NCBI GenBank assembly: GCA_023245475.1
Contig: JAHFKF010000063.1
Location: 1-7,716 of the forward strand
DNA from: Candidatus Levyibacteriota bacterium
Lineage (GTDB): Bacteria > Patescibacteriota > Microgenomatia > Levybacterales > UBA12049
DNA length: 7,716 nucleotides
Direction: 5' to 3'
The translations under genes were made by a program, and so were the position numbers. Under the pieces are notes generated by a model. The model was not told where the DNA came from. It saw only the letters and a program-made list of their open reading frames with translations, and searched no databases. Every line of letters starts with the position of its first letter. The stretch's first letter is position 1. This document shows, in pieces, positions 1 through 6,480 of the stretch.

Positions 1-441
1 GGAGTAGATGACAATGTCATTGCTTTTACCCGTGGAATTGTTTCTTACCAATGGAATCAATTGTCAGCTCTTGAAAGACAACAGCCGCAGGATTTCTTGG
101 AGAAGCTTGACCCTATTGTCTTAGTGACACTGCTTGCGTCTGGTGACCCTCTCGTGCAAGAGATGCCGGTCGTTGATCGGGTATGGCGGGATATCCTTAC
201 CTCCGCTGCAGAGCGAGAGATTGATGAATCAGTGCAGGTGCTAATACGTCCCGAATCAGAGCTGAATGCTCTTTGGCAGGAGACCAACTTAGATATGGCA
301 AAAAAAGGATTTAGCGTACGGATTGATACACTGCAAGATTTTAAAGATTCACTTAGTGCACCTATTAAGAAATTGAGAGCATTGCAGCAAAAGCTTCGTG
401 GACAACGACCGCTTAGTCGTCCTACGCAATCACGCATCTAA
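1..441 (+). CDS. 3' end of an unrecognised protein, possible paralog of the 787-residue protein
   Basis: The frame is open from base 1 to a TAA at 439-441 and gives 146 residues; the true start lies left of the window. A TTG at 61 is only an internal Leu codon, not a credible start. I do not recognise a family. The visible part is soluble, rich in charged residues and predicted to be mostly helical, with no membrane segment. It ends in a Lys/Arg/Gln-rich helix (IKKLRALQQKLRGQ) and a basic tail. The order of short motifs (DFLEKLD, RDILTSAAERE, LNALWQETNLDMAK, the basic end helix) resembles the C-terminal helical domain of the 787-residue protein downstream (YLIASCFDSAR, GKLFTRTEYNMAK, KRLKRLQEAYLAG). 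I therefore infer a third, more diverged member of that family, but the match is weak. The reading frame itself is secure. Confidence 0.8.
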   Translation, partial: GVDDNVIAFTRGIVSYQWNQLSALERQQPQDFLEKLDPIVLVTLLASGDPLVQEMPVVDRVWRDILTSAAEREIDESVQVLIRPESELNALWQETNLDMAKKGFSVRIDTLQDFKDSLSAPIKKLRALQQKLRGQRPLSRPTQSRI

Positions 442-458
442 TCGCTTACTTTTTCATC

Positions 459-487
459 TGGCAAACACGTAGGTGATATGGTATACT
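459..487 (+). promoter_or_regulatory. Promoter of fusA (extended -10)
   Basis: A TATACT -10 hexamer at 482-487 is preceded by TG at 479-480 (extended -10). A weak -35 (TGGCAA, 459-464, three of six consensus matches) sits 17 bases upstream. Transcription should start near 494, giving a leader of about 35 bases. That leader can form a small four-pair stem (TCCC 496-499 with GGGA 504-507) capped by a GTAA loop of the GNRA type. The promoter indicates that fusA is transcribed separately from the gene before it. Confidence 0.6.
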
Positions 488-520
488 CAATGCGTTCCCG
501 TAAGGGACATTTTATTTATT

Positions 521-524
521 GGAG
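521..524 (+). promoter_or_regulatory. Ribosome binding site of fusA
   Basis: GGAG lies five bases before the ATG at 530. It is the only clear Shine-Dalgarno among the five gene starts in the window. It supports 530 as the start of EF-G over an in-frame GTG at 473 that lies upstream of the -10 box. Confidence 0.7.
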
Positions 525-529
525 ACACT

Positions 530-2665
530 ATGGCAGCAGCAAATTCTCGATTATATCCATTAGAACGCATCCGCAATATTGGTATTATTGCGCACATTGA
601 TGCTGGTAAAACCACAACCACAGAGCGTATTCTCTTTTACACAGGTCGTACCTACAAGATTGGTGATATTGACGAGGGAAACACCCAAATGGACTGGATG
701 GATCAGGAAAAAGAACGTGGTATTACTATTGTATCTGCTGCTACCAAAGCCTTCTGGACACCAACTACTGGTCTTTTTGCAAACATTGAACACTGCTTCA
801 ACATTATTGATACTCCCGGACACGTCGACTTTACCGCTGAAGTAGAACGTTCGTTACGTGTGCTTGACGGAGGTATTACCGTACTTGATGCTGAAGAAGG
901 CGTACAGTCTCAGTCTGAAACCGTCTGGCGTCAAGCTGATAAATACAGTGTGCCACGTATTTGTTTTGTTAACAAAATGGACAAACTTGGTGCAGACTTT
1001 CTTAATTGTGTTAAGACCATTGAAGTGAGACTTGGTGCAAACCCTGCAATTATGGTGCTTCCAATCGGTGCAGAGAATACCTATAAAGGTAATATTGATC
1101 TCTTGACTCGTCAATCAATTGTCTGGGGATCTGACGAGCTTGGTGCAAAGTTTGAAGTCAGTGATGAAGTTCCAGAAGACATGAAGGATCAAGTTGAAGA
1201 GTATCGCAACAAGCTTGTCGAAAAGATTTGTGAAACAGATGATGCTCTTCTTGAGCGTTACCTCAGTGGTGAAGAACCAAGTATTGAGGAACTAAAGAAA
1301 GCACTTCGTGCAGCAGTTATTGCATATAAGCTTGTTCCAATTTATGCAGGTACATCACTTCGCAACAAAGGCGTACAGCCACTGCTTGATGCTGTTGTTG
1401 ATTATCTTCCTTCGCCTGTTGATTTGGATCAAGTTACTGGGAAAAACCCAAAGACAGATGCTGAAGAAGTCCGAAAGCTTGTTCCTGAAGAAGCTTTCTC
1501 AGGACTTGCCTTTAAGATCCAAAACGATCCACACGTTGGAAAAATTACCTACTTCCGTGTGTACTCAGGAAAACTTGAAGCAGGTTCTTACGTCTACAAC
1601 CCAAACAAAGGGGTGAAAGAACGTATTGGACGACTTCTGCTTATGCATGCCAATGACCGTGAAGAAGTAAAAGAAGCATACGCCGGAGAAATTGTGGCAA
1701 TTGTTGGTTTGAAAGAGACATTCACTGGTAATACCTTGTGTGATGAATCAAAGCCGATTATTCTTGAACAGATCACCTTCCCAGAGCCAGTTATATCACT
1801 TGCTATTGAACCAAAAACCAAGTCCGATCAAGAAAAACTTGGTTATTCAATGAAACGGCTTCAGGAAGAAGATCCAACCTTTACGGTTAAATCCAATCAC
1901 GAAACAGGACAGACAATTATCTCAGGTATTGGAGAACTGCAACTTGAAATTATGGTTGATCGTATGAAGCGAGAATTCGGCGTTGAAGCAAATGTTGGTG
2001 CTCCGCAAGTTGCATATAAAGAGGCAATTGAAACAACAGCTGAAGCTGAAGGAAAGTATATCCGTCAGTCTGGAGGACGAGGGCAATATGGTCACTGTTT
2101 CCTTCGTGTTGAAGCAAAGCCTCGTGGTGAAGGTAATGAATTTGTTAATGCAATCAAAGGTGGAGCAATTCCTGCTGAATTTATTAAAGCTGTTGAAAAA
2201 GGCGTTAAAGAAACCCTTGATAACGGTGTGCTGCTTGGCTATCCAATGGTTGATGTGAAAGTCACCTGCTATGACGGTTCATACCACGATGTGGATTCAA
2301 ACGAAGTAGCTTTTAAGATTGCTGCAAGTCAGGCAATCCAAGCTGCTACCAAGAAAGCAAGCATTACCCTTCTTGAACCTGTTATGAAGGTTGAAGTTAC
2401 GACTCCATCTGAATTTATGGGGGATGTCATTGGAGATCTTTCTTCAAAGCGAGCACAAATTAGTGGCACTGAAGAAAAAGGAACAGCAACTATTATCTTG
2501 GCAATTGTGCCTTTGGCTGAGCTTTCAGGGTATGCAACCCAACTTCGAAGTATGACACAAGGCCGAGCAAGTTACTACATGGAGCCAAGTCACTACGAAA
2601 TTGTGCCAAAGAATATTCTTGAACAAATGGTCTCCAAGTCAAACTTCACTGGAAGAGTTGAATAG
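530..2665 (+). CDS. fusA: Elongation factor G (translocation GTPase)
   Basis: This is EF-G, the cytosolic GTPase that drives tRNA-mRNA translocation on the ribosome and, with RRF, ribosome recycling. From the ATG at 530 it has 711 residues, the usual EF-G length. The G motifs are all present: AHIDAGKTT (21-29), switch I with RGITI (63-67), DTPGHVDF (94-101) and NKMDK (148-152). Domain II-III follows (LEQITFPEPVISLAIEP around 410-425). Domain IV carries GGRGQYGHC and the loop YHDVDSNE with the tip His at 586, equivalent to E. coli His583. Domain V runs from about 614 (GDLSSKRAQISGTEEKG, GYATQLRSMTQGRASY). The start is set by the GGAG at 521-524 and by the family N-terminus; an upstream GTG at 473 would add 19 residues encoded by the promoter. 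It is not flanked by rpsL, rpsG or tuf, so it lies outside a classical str operon. No defect was seen. Confidence 0.98.
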   Translation: MAAANSRLYPLERIRNIGIIAHIDAGKTTTTERILFYTGRTYKIGDIDEGNTQMDWMDQEKERGITIVSAATKAFWTPTTGLFANIEHCFNIIDTPGHVDFTAEVERSLRVLDGGITVLDAEEGVQSQSETVWRQADKYSVPRICFVNKMDKLGADFLNCVKTIEVRLGANPAIMVLPIGAENTYKGNIDLLTRQSIVWGSDELGAKFEVSDEVPEDMKDQVEEYRNKLVEKICETDDALLERYLSGEEPSIEELKKALRAAVIAYKLVPIYAGTSLRNKGVQPLLDAVVDYLPSPVDLDQVTGKNPKTDAEEVRKLVPEEAFSGLAFKIQNDPHVGKITYFRVYSGKLEAGSYVYNPNKGVKERIGRLLLMHANDREEVKEAYAGEIVAIVGLKETFTGNTLCDESKPIILEQITFPEPVISLAIEPKTKSDQEKLGYSMKRLQEEDPTFTVKSNHETGQTIISGIGELQLEIMVDRMKREFGVEANVGAPQVAYKEAIETTAEAEGKYIRQSGGRGQYGHCFLRVEAKPRGEGNEFVNAIKGGAIPAEFIKAVEKGVKETLDNGVLLGYPMVDVKVTCYDGSYHDVDSNEVAFKIAASQAIQAATKKASITLLEPVMKVEVTTPSEFMGDVIGDLSSKRAQISGTEEKGTATIILAIVPLAELSGYATQLRSMTQGRASYYMEPSHYEIVPKNILEQMVSKSNFTGRVE

Positions 2666-2697
2666 TTACTTTTGTGTCTCCCTTTTTGTAAAATCTC

Positions 2698-2706
2698 TGG
2701 TATAAT
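2698..2706 (+). promoter_or_regulatory. Extended -10 promoter of the 787-residue gene
   Basis: TGG at 2698-2700 followed by a perfect TATAAT at 2701-2706 forms an extended -10 element. No recognisable -35 sits 16-18 bases upstream. Only 18 bases separate the hexamer from the ATG, so the leader should be about 11 bases, and it contains no Shine-Dalgarno. The 59-base gap after fusA holds no hairpin that would act as a terminator. Confidence 0.6.
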
Positions 2707-2724
2707 TCCCCCTAGATTGATTTT

Positions 2725-5088
2725 ATGATAGAAAAACGTAATACAATAGATCCTGTTTCAATTAAGATAGAAACCTCTTCTCCTTTGAATTCAGATCAAG
2801 CTCCTGGGAAACAACCCCTCACCAATAAAGCCAGACGTGCCGCACGTCGAAAGGCTCGTGCTCCCAAACAAGAATCCCAGCACACAGCGCCTGAGCTGTT
2901 GAGTGAGTTTGCTCAGTTACCAATTGATCAGATGCTTGATAAAGCTTGGGCAAGTCGGCCGAGAGAGTATATCGATGAAGAGACAACACCCGAAGAACAA
3001 ATTGCTATGCAAACGGCCTTTGTTCTTACGCATGAGGAACGTACTGCTTTAGGAATTAATTTTGTCGTCCTTGGGAGACGGGATGCTCATGGATCGCTCT
3101 CTCCAGAGAGCGACACGGCAGAGTATGAGGTGCATATGTTTTTTCCTCGAGGTGATTATACGGGGCAAATGATGGCTTCTCGGCAGTATCTTGCAAGCGA
3201 TGTTATTACTAATACCCCAGCCACTGCACAGTCTTTGGCGTTTTGGGATGAAACGGTCAATAAGCCAGAATGGGTCTGGGATGCAGGCGCTGATTGGAGT
3301 TATAATAGCTATCTTAAAGAAATACAAGCAATCGATACGCTTCTTGCCGAGTCTCCTGCCAATGCAGCAACGTTACATGAAAGGCGCTGGCATATCCTCG
3401 CTGAGAGCGTGAAGCAATCAGAGCTATTTACTGTAGCCCTACAGGAGCCTGTAGATGCAGAAACAGAATCTGCTGTCTGTTCTGAGTTTGTGTCCCCATC
3501 TCTTTCTTTATATCCCGTGTATGATCATGCTCAATCAAGTTATATTATTGCAGTCTTGCGAGGTGAGGATGCTGAATCTATTGCTCAGCAACGTGTTCGC
3601 GGCAATACCCCTGCTGTTACCACTGTTGATACGGAACAACTCTTAGCGTTACTTCCCAATGATAAGACAGGAGACATAAGAACAATCTGCGAAACCCTGG
3701 GGATAATTGCTCGACCCAAAGCAGTGGTCTTTCAAGCAGCAGAAGATGCTACTGAAGAGCTGCCATCTGTTGTAACACGGGCTGCAAGAAAAAGAGCAAA
3801 AAAAGGACCTGCCAAACCTCGTAAGGAAGTTAGTACCCGATATGCTATACCCCAAGATGTTGTATCCTCTTTCGCAGTTCCCCTTGAAGAAGACAATATC
3901 TCTGGAGTCGAACAAGAGGTAGCATCTGCAACTGTTGAATCGCAGGCAACCTCGGAGGGGGTTGCACCTTCTGTAGAGAAGACTTCACGACGTCGATCCA
4001 AGACAGGCGCAACAGGTAGGAGCCAACGATCGGTTAGTCTTGCGGAACTTGCTGCAAAATTTGGTGTTGAAGCGCCAATCTCAGAAGAACGTATCCCCGA
4101 GGTTCGCAGTGCTATGGCTGAGAAGCCTGCAAGTATTTTTATGAGAAGTACCAACGAAAAATTGCCGAAGAATTTGAATGTTGCAAAGATTGTGACTGAG
4201 ATTAGACAGATGCCTCATGATCTATTGCGTCTTGCTCCTTCCAGTTGGGGTGAACCAGATGTTATTGTTCGACCAACCCCAATAGAGCTCCCTTCAGAAA
4301 TTTCTCCTCTGGTAGCAACCCTTCAAGAAGCACATATGTTCATTGAAGATCATACAGTAGAAATGCCTGAATCAAAAACAAGAATAAAGCAGGTTCTCTC
4401 TTCTGCCATACGAAATGCTTTGGCGTTGCCACGAGCAGAGCGAGAAGCACAGCATGTATATGCTGTTTTGACAGGGTCAGCGCCAGCGGCAGAATTCTCA
4501 TCTTACGGTATAAACCTTGTTTTTCCAAATGGGAATAAATGGGAAACACTAGCTACCACGCGTCACTATTTAGCACAGGATCCTTCTTCAAATCGTGCCT
4601 CTGTAGAACAGTTGCAGGAAATTGATCAGTTGGTGCAAGCTGCTCAGCTAGAAAAATGGAAGGAAACAAAAACTCAAGCCTTTATGCGACACATTGATGA
4701 AATTGCAGCCCTCGGACGAATAATTGTTGCCCTGCATGAATTTGGTCAGAAGGATACGATATCAGATTTATCGACAATGAGGTTATATCTCATTGCTTCT
4801 TGTTTTGACTCTGCCCGATCGTTACAACGTGAAGACCCCTCAATAGGAAAGTTGTTTACTAGAACCGAGTATAATATGGCGAAGATCAAGTTGGTTCATG
4901 AAGAAAATAATGCTGCACACTTTCTACAGCAATCTAAACAGTCCAGCCTTATTGCCTTCAGTGAATATCATTTTTCGATCAACAGTAAACGACTTAAGCG
5001 TCTGCAAGAAGCATACCTTGCGGGAGATACCTCTGAGGAACCAAAGGCGGCAGTAGCAATTATGAGTATGCTTTCTTCACAAGATTAA
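2725..5088 (+). CDS. Uncharacterised 787-residue protein with duplicated alpha/beta module and basic linkers
   Basis: I do not recognise a named family. The protein has no signal peptide or membrane segment and is probably cytosolic. Layout: a polar N-terminus with a basic Ala/Arg patch (35-48); module 1 (about 58-241); an acidic stretch (242-345); a long low-complexity linker with basic clusters at 351-367 and 419-435; module 2 (about 490-671); and a helical C-terminal domain (684-770) ending in a basic helix. The modules are homologous: residues 134-159 and 594-619 align without gaps with 9 identities in 26, including Y, FP, G, R, YLA and D. The second half of each ends in VALQE or VALHE. 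The 6481 gene carries the same module, so these are paralogs. Basic linkers suggest contact with nucleic acid or another polyanion, but no catalytic motif is visible. The ATG at 2725 is the only sensible start, as the next Met is residue 70. It has its own promoter and no Shine-Dalgarno. Confidence 0.9.
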   Translation: MIEKRNTIDPVSIKIETSSPLNSDQAPGKQPLTNKARRAARRKARAPKQESQHTAPELLSEFAQLPIDQMLDKAWASRPREYIDEETTPEEQIAMQTAFVLTHEERTALGINFVVLGRRDAHGSLSPESDTAEYEVHMFFPRGDYTGQMMASRQYLASDVITNTPATAQSLAFWDETVNKPEWVWDAGADWSYNSYLKEIQAIDTLLAESPANAATLHERRWHILAESVKQSELFTVALQEPVDAETESAVCSEFVSPSLSLYPVYDHAQSSYIIAVLRGEDAESIAQQRVRGNTPAVTTVDTEQLLALLPNDKTGDIRTICETLGIIARPKAVVFQAAEDATEELPSVVTRAARKRAKKGPAKPRKEVSTRYAIPQDVVSSFAVPLEEDNISGVEQEVASATVESQATSEGVAPSVEKTSRRRSKTGATGRSQRSVSLAELAAKFGVEAPISEERIPEVRSAMAEKPASIFMRSTNEKLPKNLNVAKIVTEIRQMPHDLLRLAPSSWGEPDVIVRPTPIELPSEISPLVATLQEAHMFIEDHTVEMPESKTRIKQVLSSAIRNALALPRAEREAQHVYAVLTGSAPAAEFSSYGINLVFPNGNKWETLATTRHYLAQDPSSNRASVEQLQEIDQLVQAAQLEKWKETKTQAFMRHIDEIAALGRIIVALHEFGQKDTISDLSTMRLYLIASCFDSARSLQREDPSIGKLFTRTEYNMAKIKLVHEENNAAHFLQQSKQSSLIAFSEYHFSINSKRLKRLQEAYLAGDTSEEPKAAVAIMSMLSSQD
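2834..2848 (+). repeat. 15-base palindrome in the start of the 787-residue gene
   Basis: GACGTGC (2834-2840) and GCACGTC (2842-2848) are perfect inverted copies around a single C. It lies about 110 bases into the gene, in Arg/Ala codons of the basic N-terminal patch. In RNA it could form a five-pair stem with a five-base loop. Codon bias for Arg and Ala may explain it. Confidence 0.5.
2896..3447 (+). repeat. Protein module copy 1 (in the 787-residue gene)
   Basis: Residues 58-241. The module starts with a short helix motif (FAQLPIDQML), then a helix reading into LTHEERTALGINFVVLG, an Asp/Gly turn (RRDAHG), a strand ending in HMFFP, and a QYLASD motif. A helical tail follows with EIQAIDTLL and VALQE. 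The profile is alpha/beta with two buried strands. It is the reference copy against which the other three were matched. Confidence 0.65.
3094..3113 (+). repeat. 9-base perfect inverted repeat inside module copy 1
   Basis: TCGCTCTCT (3094-3102) and AGAGAGCGA (3105-3113) are exact inverted copies around CC. In RNA this gives an eight-pair stem with a TCCA loop. It encodes the Ser-rich turn between the two strands of module 1. No T-run follows, so it is not an intrinsic terminator. Confidence 0.6.
3439..3454 (+). repeat. 7-base perfect inverted repeat at the end of module copy 1
   Basis: CTACAGG (3439-3445) and CCTGTAG (3448-3454) are exact inverted copies around AG. A further CTGTAG lies at 3431-3436. 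It sits at the end of module 1 (around VALQEPVD). No function is evident. Confidence 0.5.
4192..4737 (+). repeat. Protein module copy 2 (in the 787-residue gene)
   Basis: Residues 490-671. It matches copy 1 in order: RQMPHDLL, LPRAEREAQHVYAVLTG, INLVFPNG, RHYLAQD, then QLQEIDQLV and VALHE. The turn between the two strands is shorter than in copy 1 (it lacks the RRDAHG-type segment). The match over residues 594-619 is ungapped against 134-159, with 9 identities in 26. Confidence 0.6.
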
Positions 5089-5090
5089 GT

Positions 5091-5120
5091 TTGATTCGGA
5101 TTTGATAAGTATGTTAGTAT
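5091..5120 (+). promoter_or_regulatory. Promoter of the traX-like gene
   Basis: A -35-like TTGATT (5091-5096) and an extended -10, TGT plus TAGTAT (5112-5120), are separated by 18 bases between hexamers. The -10 box overlaps the first in-frame ATG at 5119, so that ATG cannot be the start if this promoter is used. The next ATG, at 5137, lies 16 bases after the hexamer, implying a leader of about 10 bases with no Shine-Dalgarno. Confidence 0.45.
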
Positions 5121-5136
5121 GGTTTCATCTGTATCA

Positions 5137-5796
5137 ATGACTGCCTTTACCCTTAAGCTCATCGCGATTATTACCATGATCATTGACCATCTTGGTCTTT
5201 TCTTTTTCCCCACGATTCCTGAGCTTCGATTGGTTGGGCGAATTTCGTTTCCCTTATTTGCCTGGCTTATTGCCAATGGAGCATATCATACACACAACAT
5301 TCGATTGTACTTTCTTCGTCTAATTATCTGCGCGGCTGTCTCTCAAGTGCCATTTATCTTGGCCAATAAGCATCTTGATCCTGATATTTGGCTTCTTAAT
5401 GCTGTCTTTACGCTGAGTATTGGTCTTGCGGCAATTATGCTTATCCAACAGACCAAAAACAAACTGCTCTGGATAGTTGTTACTTCCTGTGCTGCTCTTT
5501 TGGCACAAGTGTTGCAGATGGATTATGGCGCTTTAGGTGTGTTGATTGTTGTCTTTTCCTATGTTTTCTTTACCAAGCCGATACTTCTTATCATATCCCA
5601 ATTCGTTTTGTTCTTTGGTGACTTCTTATTTAATGCGATTGTGAATCACTTTGTTTCAATTGAGGTCTTGGGCATCTTCTCTTTTGTCTTTGTGCTTTTG
5701 TACAATGGAAAGCCTGGTATACGCGCGAGATATCTTTTTTACCTCTTTTATCCATTGCAATATGTCATCATTTACTGCTTGCAACTGGTGTTATAA
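5137..5796 (+). CDS. TraX-family integral membrane protein
   Basis: This is a multi-span membrane protein of the TraX family (219 residues from 5137). F-plasmid TraX is required for N-terminal acetylation of F pilin; chromosomal relatives are common and mostly unstudied, and are thought to belong with membrane acyltransferases. Visible family features are TLKLIAIITMIIDHLGLFFFP (5-25), RLVGRISFPLFAWLIANGA (31-49), RLYFLRLIICAAVSQVPF (56-73), LNAVFTLSIGL (87-97), QMDYGALGVL (127-136) and the C-terminal YNGKPG (189-194) with RYLFYLFYPLQY (198-209). I estimate seven to eight hydrophobic spans. The family's usual His after FYPL appears as Gln here. An ATG at 5119 would add six residues but overlaps the predicted -10 box, so 5137 is preferred, and MTAFTLKLIA fits the family start. 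No pilin or conjugation gene is nearby, so a role in envelope acylation is more likely than conjugation. Confidence 0.9.
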   Translation: MTAFTLKLIAIITMIIDHLGLFFFPTIPELRLVGRISFPLFAWLIANGAYHTHNIRLYFLRLIICAAVSQVPFILANKHLDPDIWLLNAVFTLSIGLAAIMLIQQTKNKLLWIVVTSCAALLAQVLQMDYGALGVLIVVFSYVFFTKPILLIISQFVLFFGDFLFNAIVNHFVSIEVLGIFSFVFVLLYNGKPGIRARYLFYLFYPLQYVIIYCLQLVL

Positions 5797-5797
5797 T
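5789..5797 (+). promoter_or_regulatory. Extended -10 promoter of the lmbE-like gene, embedded in the traX-like stop codon
   Basis: TGT (5789-5791) followed by a perfect TATAAT (5792-5797) makes an extended -10 element. It spans the last sense codon and TAA stop of the traX-like gene. Six bases (GAGATC) separate it from the ATG at 5804, so the expected +1 is the A of that ATG and the mRNA would be leaderless. There is no good -35. Confidence 0.55.
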
Positions 5798-5803
5798 GAG
5801 ATC

Positions 5804-6457
5804 ATGAAGCCTGTTGTTGCGATCTTTGCTCACCCCGATGATGAAGCGTTTGGCCCCGCTGGCACTCTTGCAGCGTTTGCTAAGACTCGTCCGGTGTACC
5901 TTATCTGTGTAACAGACGGAGCTGCTGGGATCAATAGTGCAGACCCAAATAGGAAGCTTTCTGATATCCGTCGCGAAGAACTTCTTGCCTCAGCAAAGAT
6001 TTTGGGTATTAAGCATGTGTACTTTTTAGAGTATAAAGATGGTACTCTTGCAAGCAATCTCTATCACGAAGTTGCAGAAAAGATTAAGCATATACTTGCA
6101 GAGATCAAGCCAGAGATACTCCTAACCTACGAACCACGAGGCGTTACGGGACATTTAGATCATATCGCCGTTTCGTTTATTACGTCGTATGTCTTTGAGA
6201 GGGCTAAAGAAATTACAGAATTATGGCAATACTGCATTACTGCACAAAGGCGCGAAGCATTCAAAGACTATTTTATTTATTTCCCACCAGGGTATACGCC
6301 TTCAGCAATTAGCAAGCATATTGATGTAACTGAGGTGTGGGATCAAAAAATGCAGGCGTTGTATCAGCACAAATCTCAACAGCATGATATTGCCTTTTCG
6401 CTTGCAGGTTATCTTGCCTCGCCCAAAGAAGAATGCTTTATCATTTCTTACAAGTAG
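5804..6457 (+). CDS. PIG-L / LmbE-family zinc deacetylase
   Basis: This belongs to the LmbE/PIG-L family of zinc-dependent N-acetylglucosaminyl deacetylases (MshB, BshB, GlcNAc-PI de-N-acetylase), which remove an acetyl group from an amino sugar conjugate. It has 217 residues, typical for the family. Key motifs are AHPDDE (9-14, with metal ligands His10 and Asp13 and general base Asp12), TDG (37-39), RREEL (56-60) and GHLDHIAVS (116-124, third ligand His120). The last motif usually reads GHPDH; Pro is Leu here. A C-terminal KMQALYQHKSQQHD (182-195) fits the family's late helix. No signal peptide is visible, so it is cytosolic. The start at 5804 begins exactly at the conserved strand before AHPDDE; upstream in-frame codons overlap traX-like coding sequence. 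It lies seven bases after that gene's stop and has its own -10 box. The substrate cannot be read from sequence; bacillithiol or mycothiol synthesis is not supported by neighbours. Confidence 0.93.
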   Translation: MKPVVAIFAHPDDEAFGPAGTLAAFAKTRPVYLICVTDGAAGINSADPNRKLSDIRREELLASAKILGIKHVYFLEYKDGTLASNLYHEVAEKIKHILAEIKPEILLTYEPRGVTGHLDHIAVSFITSYVFERAKEITELWQYCITAQRREAFKDYFIYFPPGYTPSAISKHIDVTEVWDQKMQALYQHKSQQHDIAFSLAGYLASPKEECFIISYK

Positions 6458-6463
6458 ATTCTT

Positions 6464-6475
6464 TGGTATAATACC
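6464..6475 (+). promoter_or_regulatory. Extended -10 promoter of the last gene, within a small palindrome
   Basis: TGG (6464-6466) plus a perfect TATAAT (6467-6472) forms an extended -10 element with no clear -35. GGTAT (6465-6469) and ATACC (6471-6475) form an 11-base palindrome centred on the hexamer. Eight bases separate the hexamer from the ATG at 6481, so transcription should begin at or one to two bases before it, giving an essentially leaderless mRNA. Confidence 0.6.
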
Positions 6476-6480
6476 TCACT

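Noticed and set aside
405..420. ACGAC / GTCGT hairpin near the end of the first gene as a terminator
   Set aside because: The stem is only five pairs, lies inside the coding sequence and is not followed directly by a T-run; the TTTTT at 450-454 has no adjacent stem.
57..437. Antisense open frame of 126 codons opposite the first gene
   Set aside because: Cys/Ser/Arg-rich shadow product; the + strand frame is open across the window edge and has more protein-like composition.
473..529. Upstream GTG start for EF-G
   Set aside because: It lies upstream of the extended -10 box, so it would not be in the mRNA; it has no family conservation, and the GGAG at 521 points to the ATG at 530.
3732..4154. 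Antisense open frame of 140 codons opposite the 787-residue gene
   Set aside because: Ser/Ala/Arg-rich shadow translation of the basic linker region, with no start signal, no recognisable domain and a well-supported gene on the other strand.
5137..5796. Conjugation module suggested by the TraX match
   Set aside because: No relaxase, pilin or type IV secretion gene is nearby; chromosomal TraX-family proteins are common outside conjugative elements.
5651..5803. Upstream extension of the deacetylase to 5651
   Set aside because: It would overlap 146 bases of the traX-like gene and add residues outside the family; the conserved fold starts at 5804.
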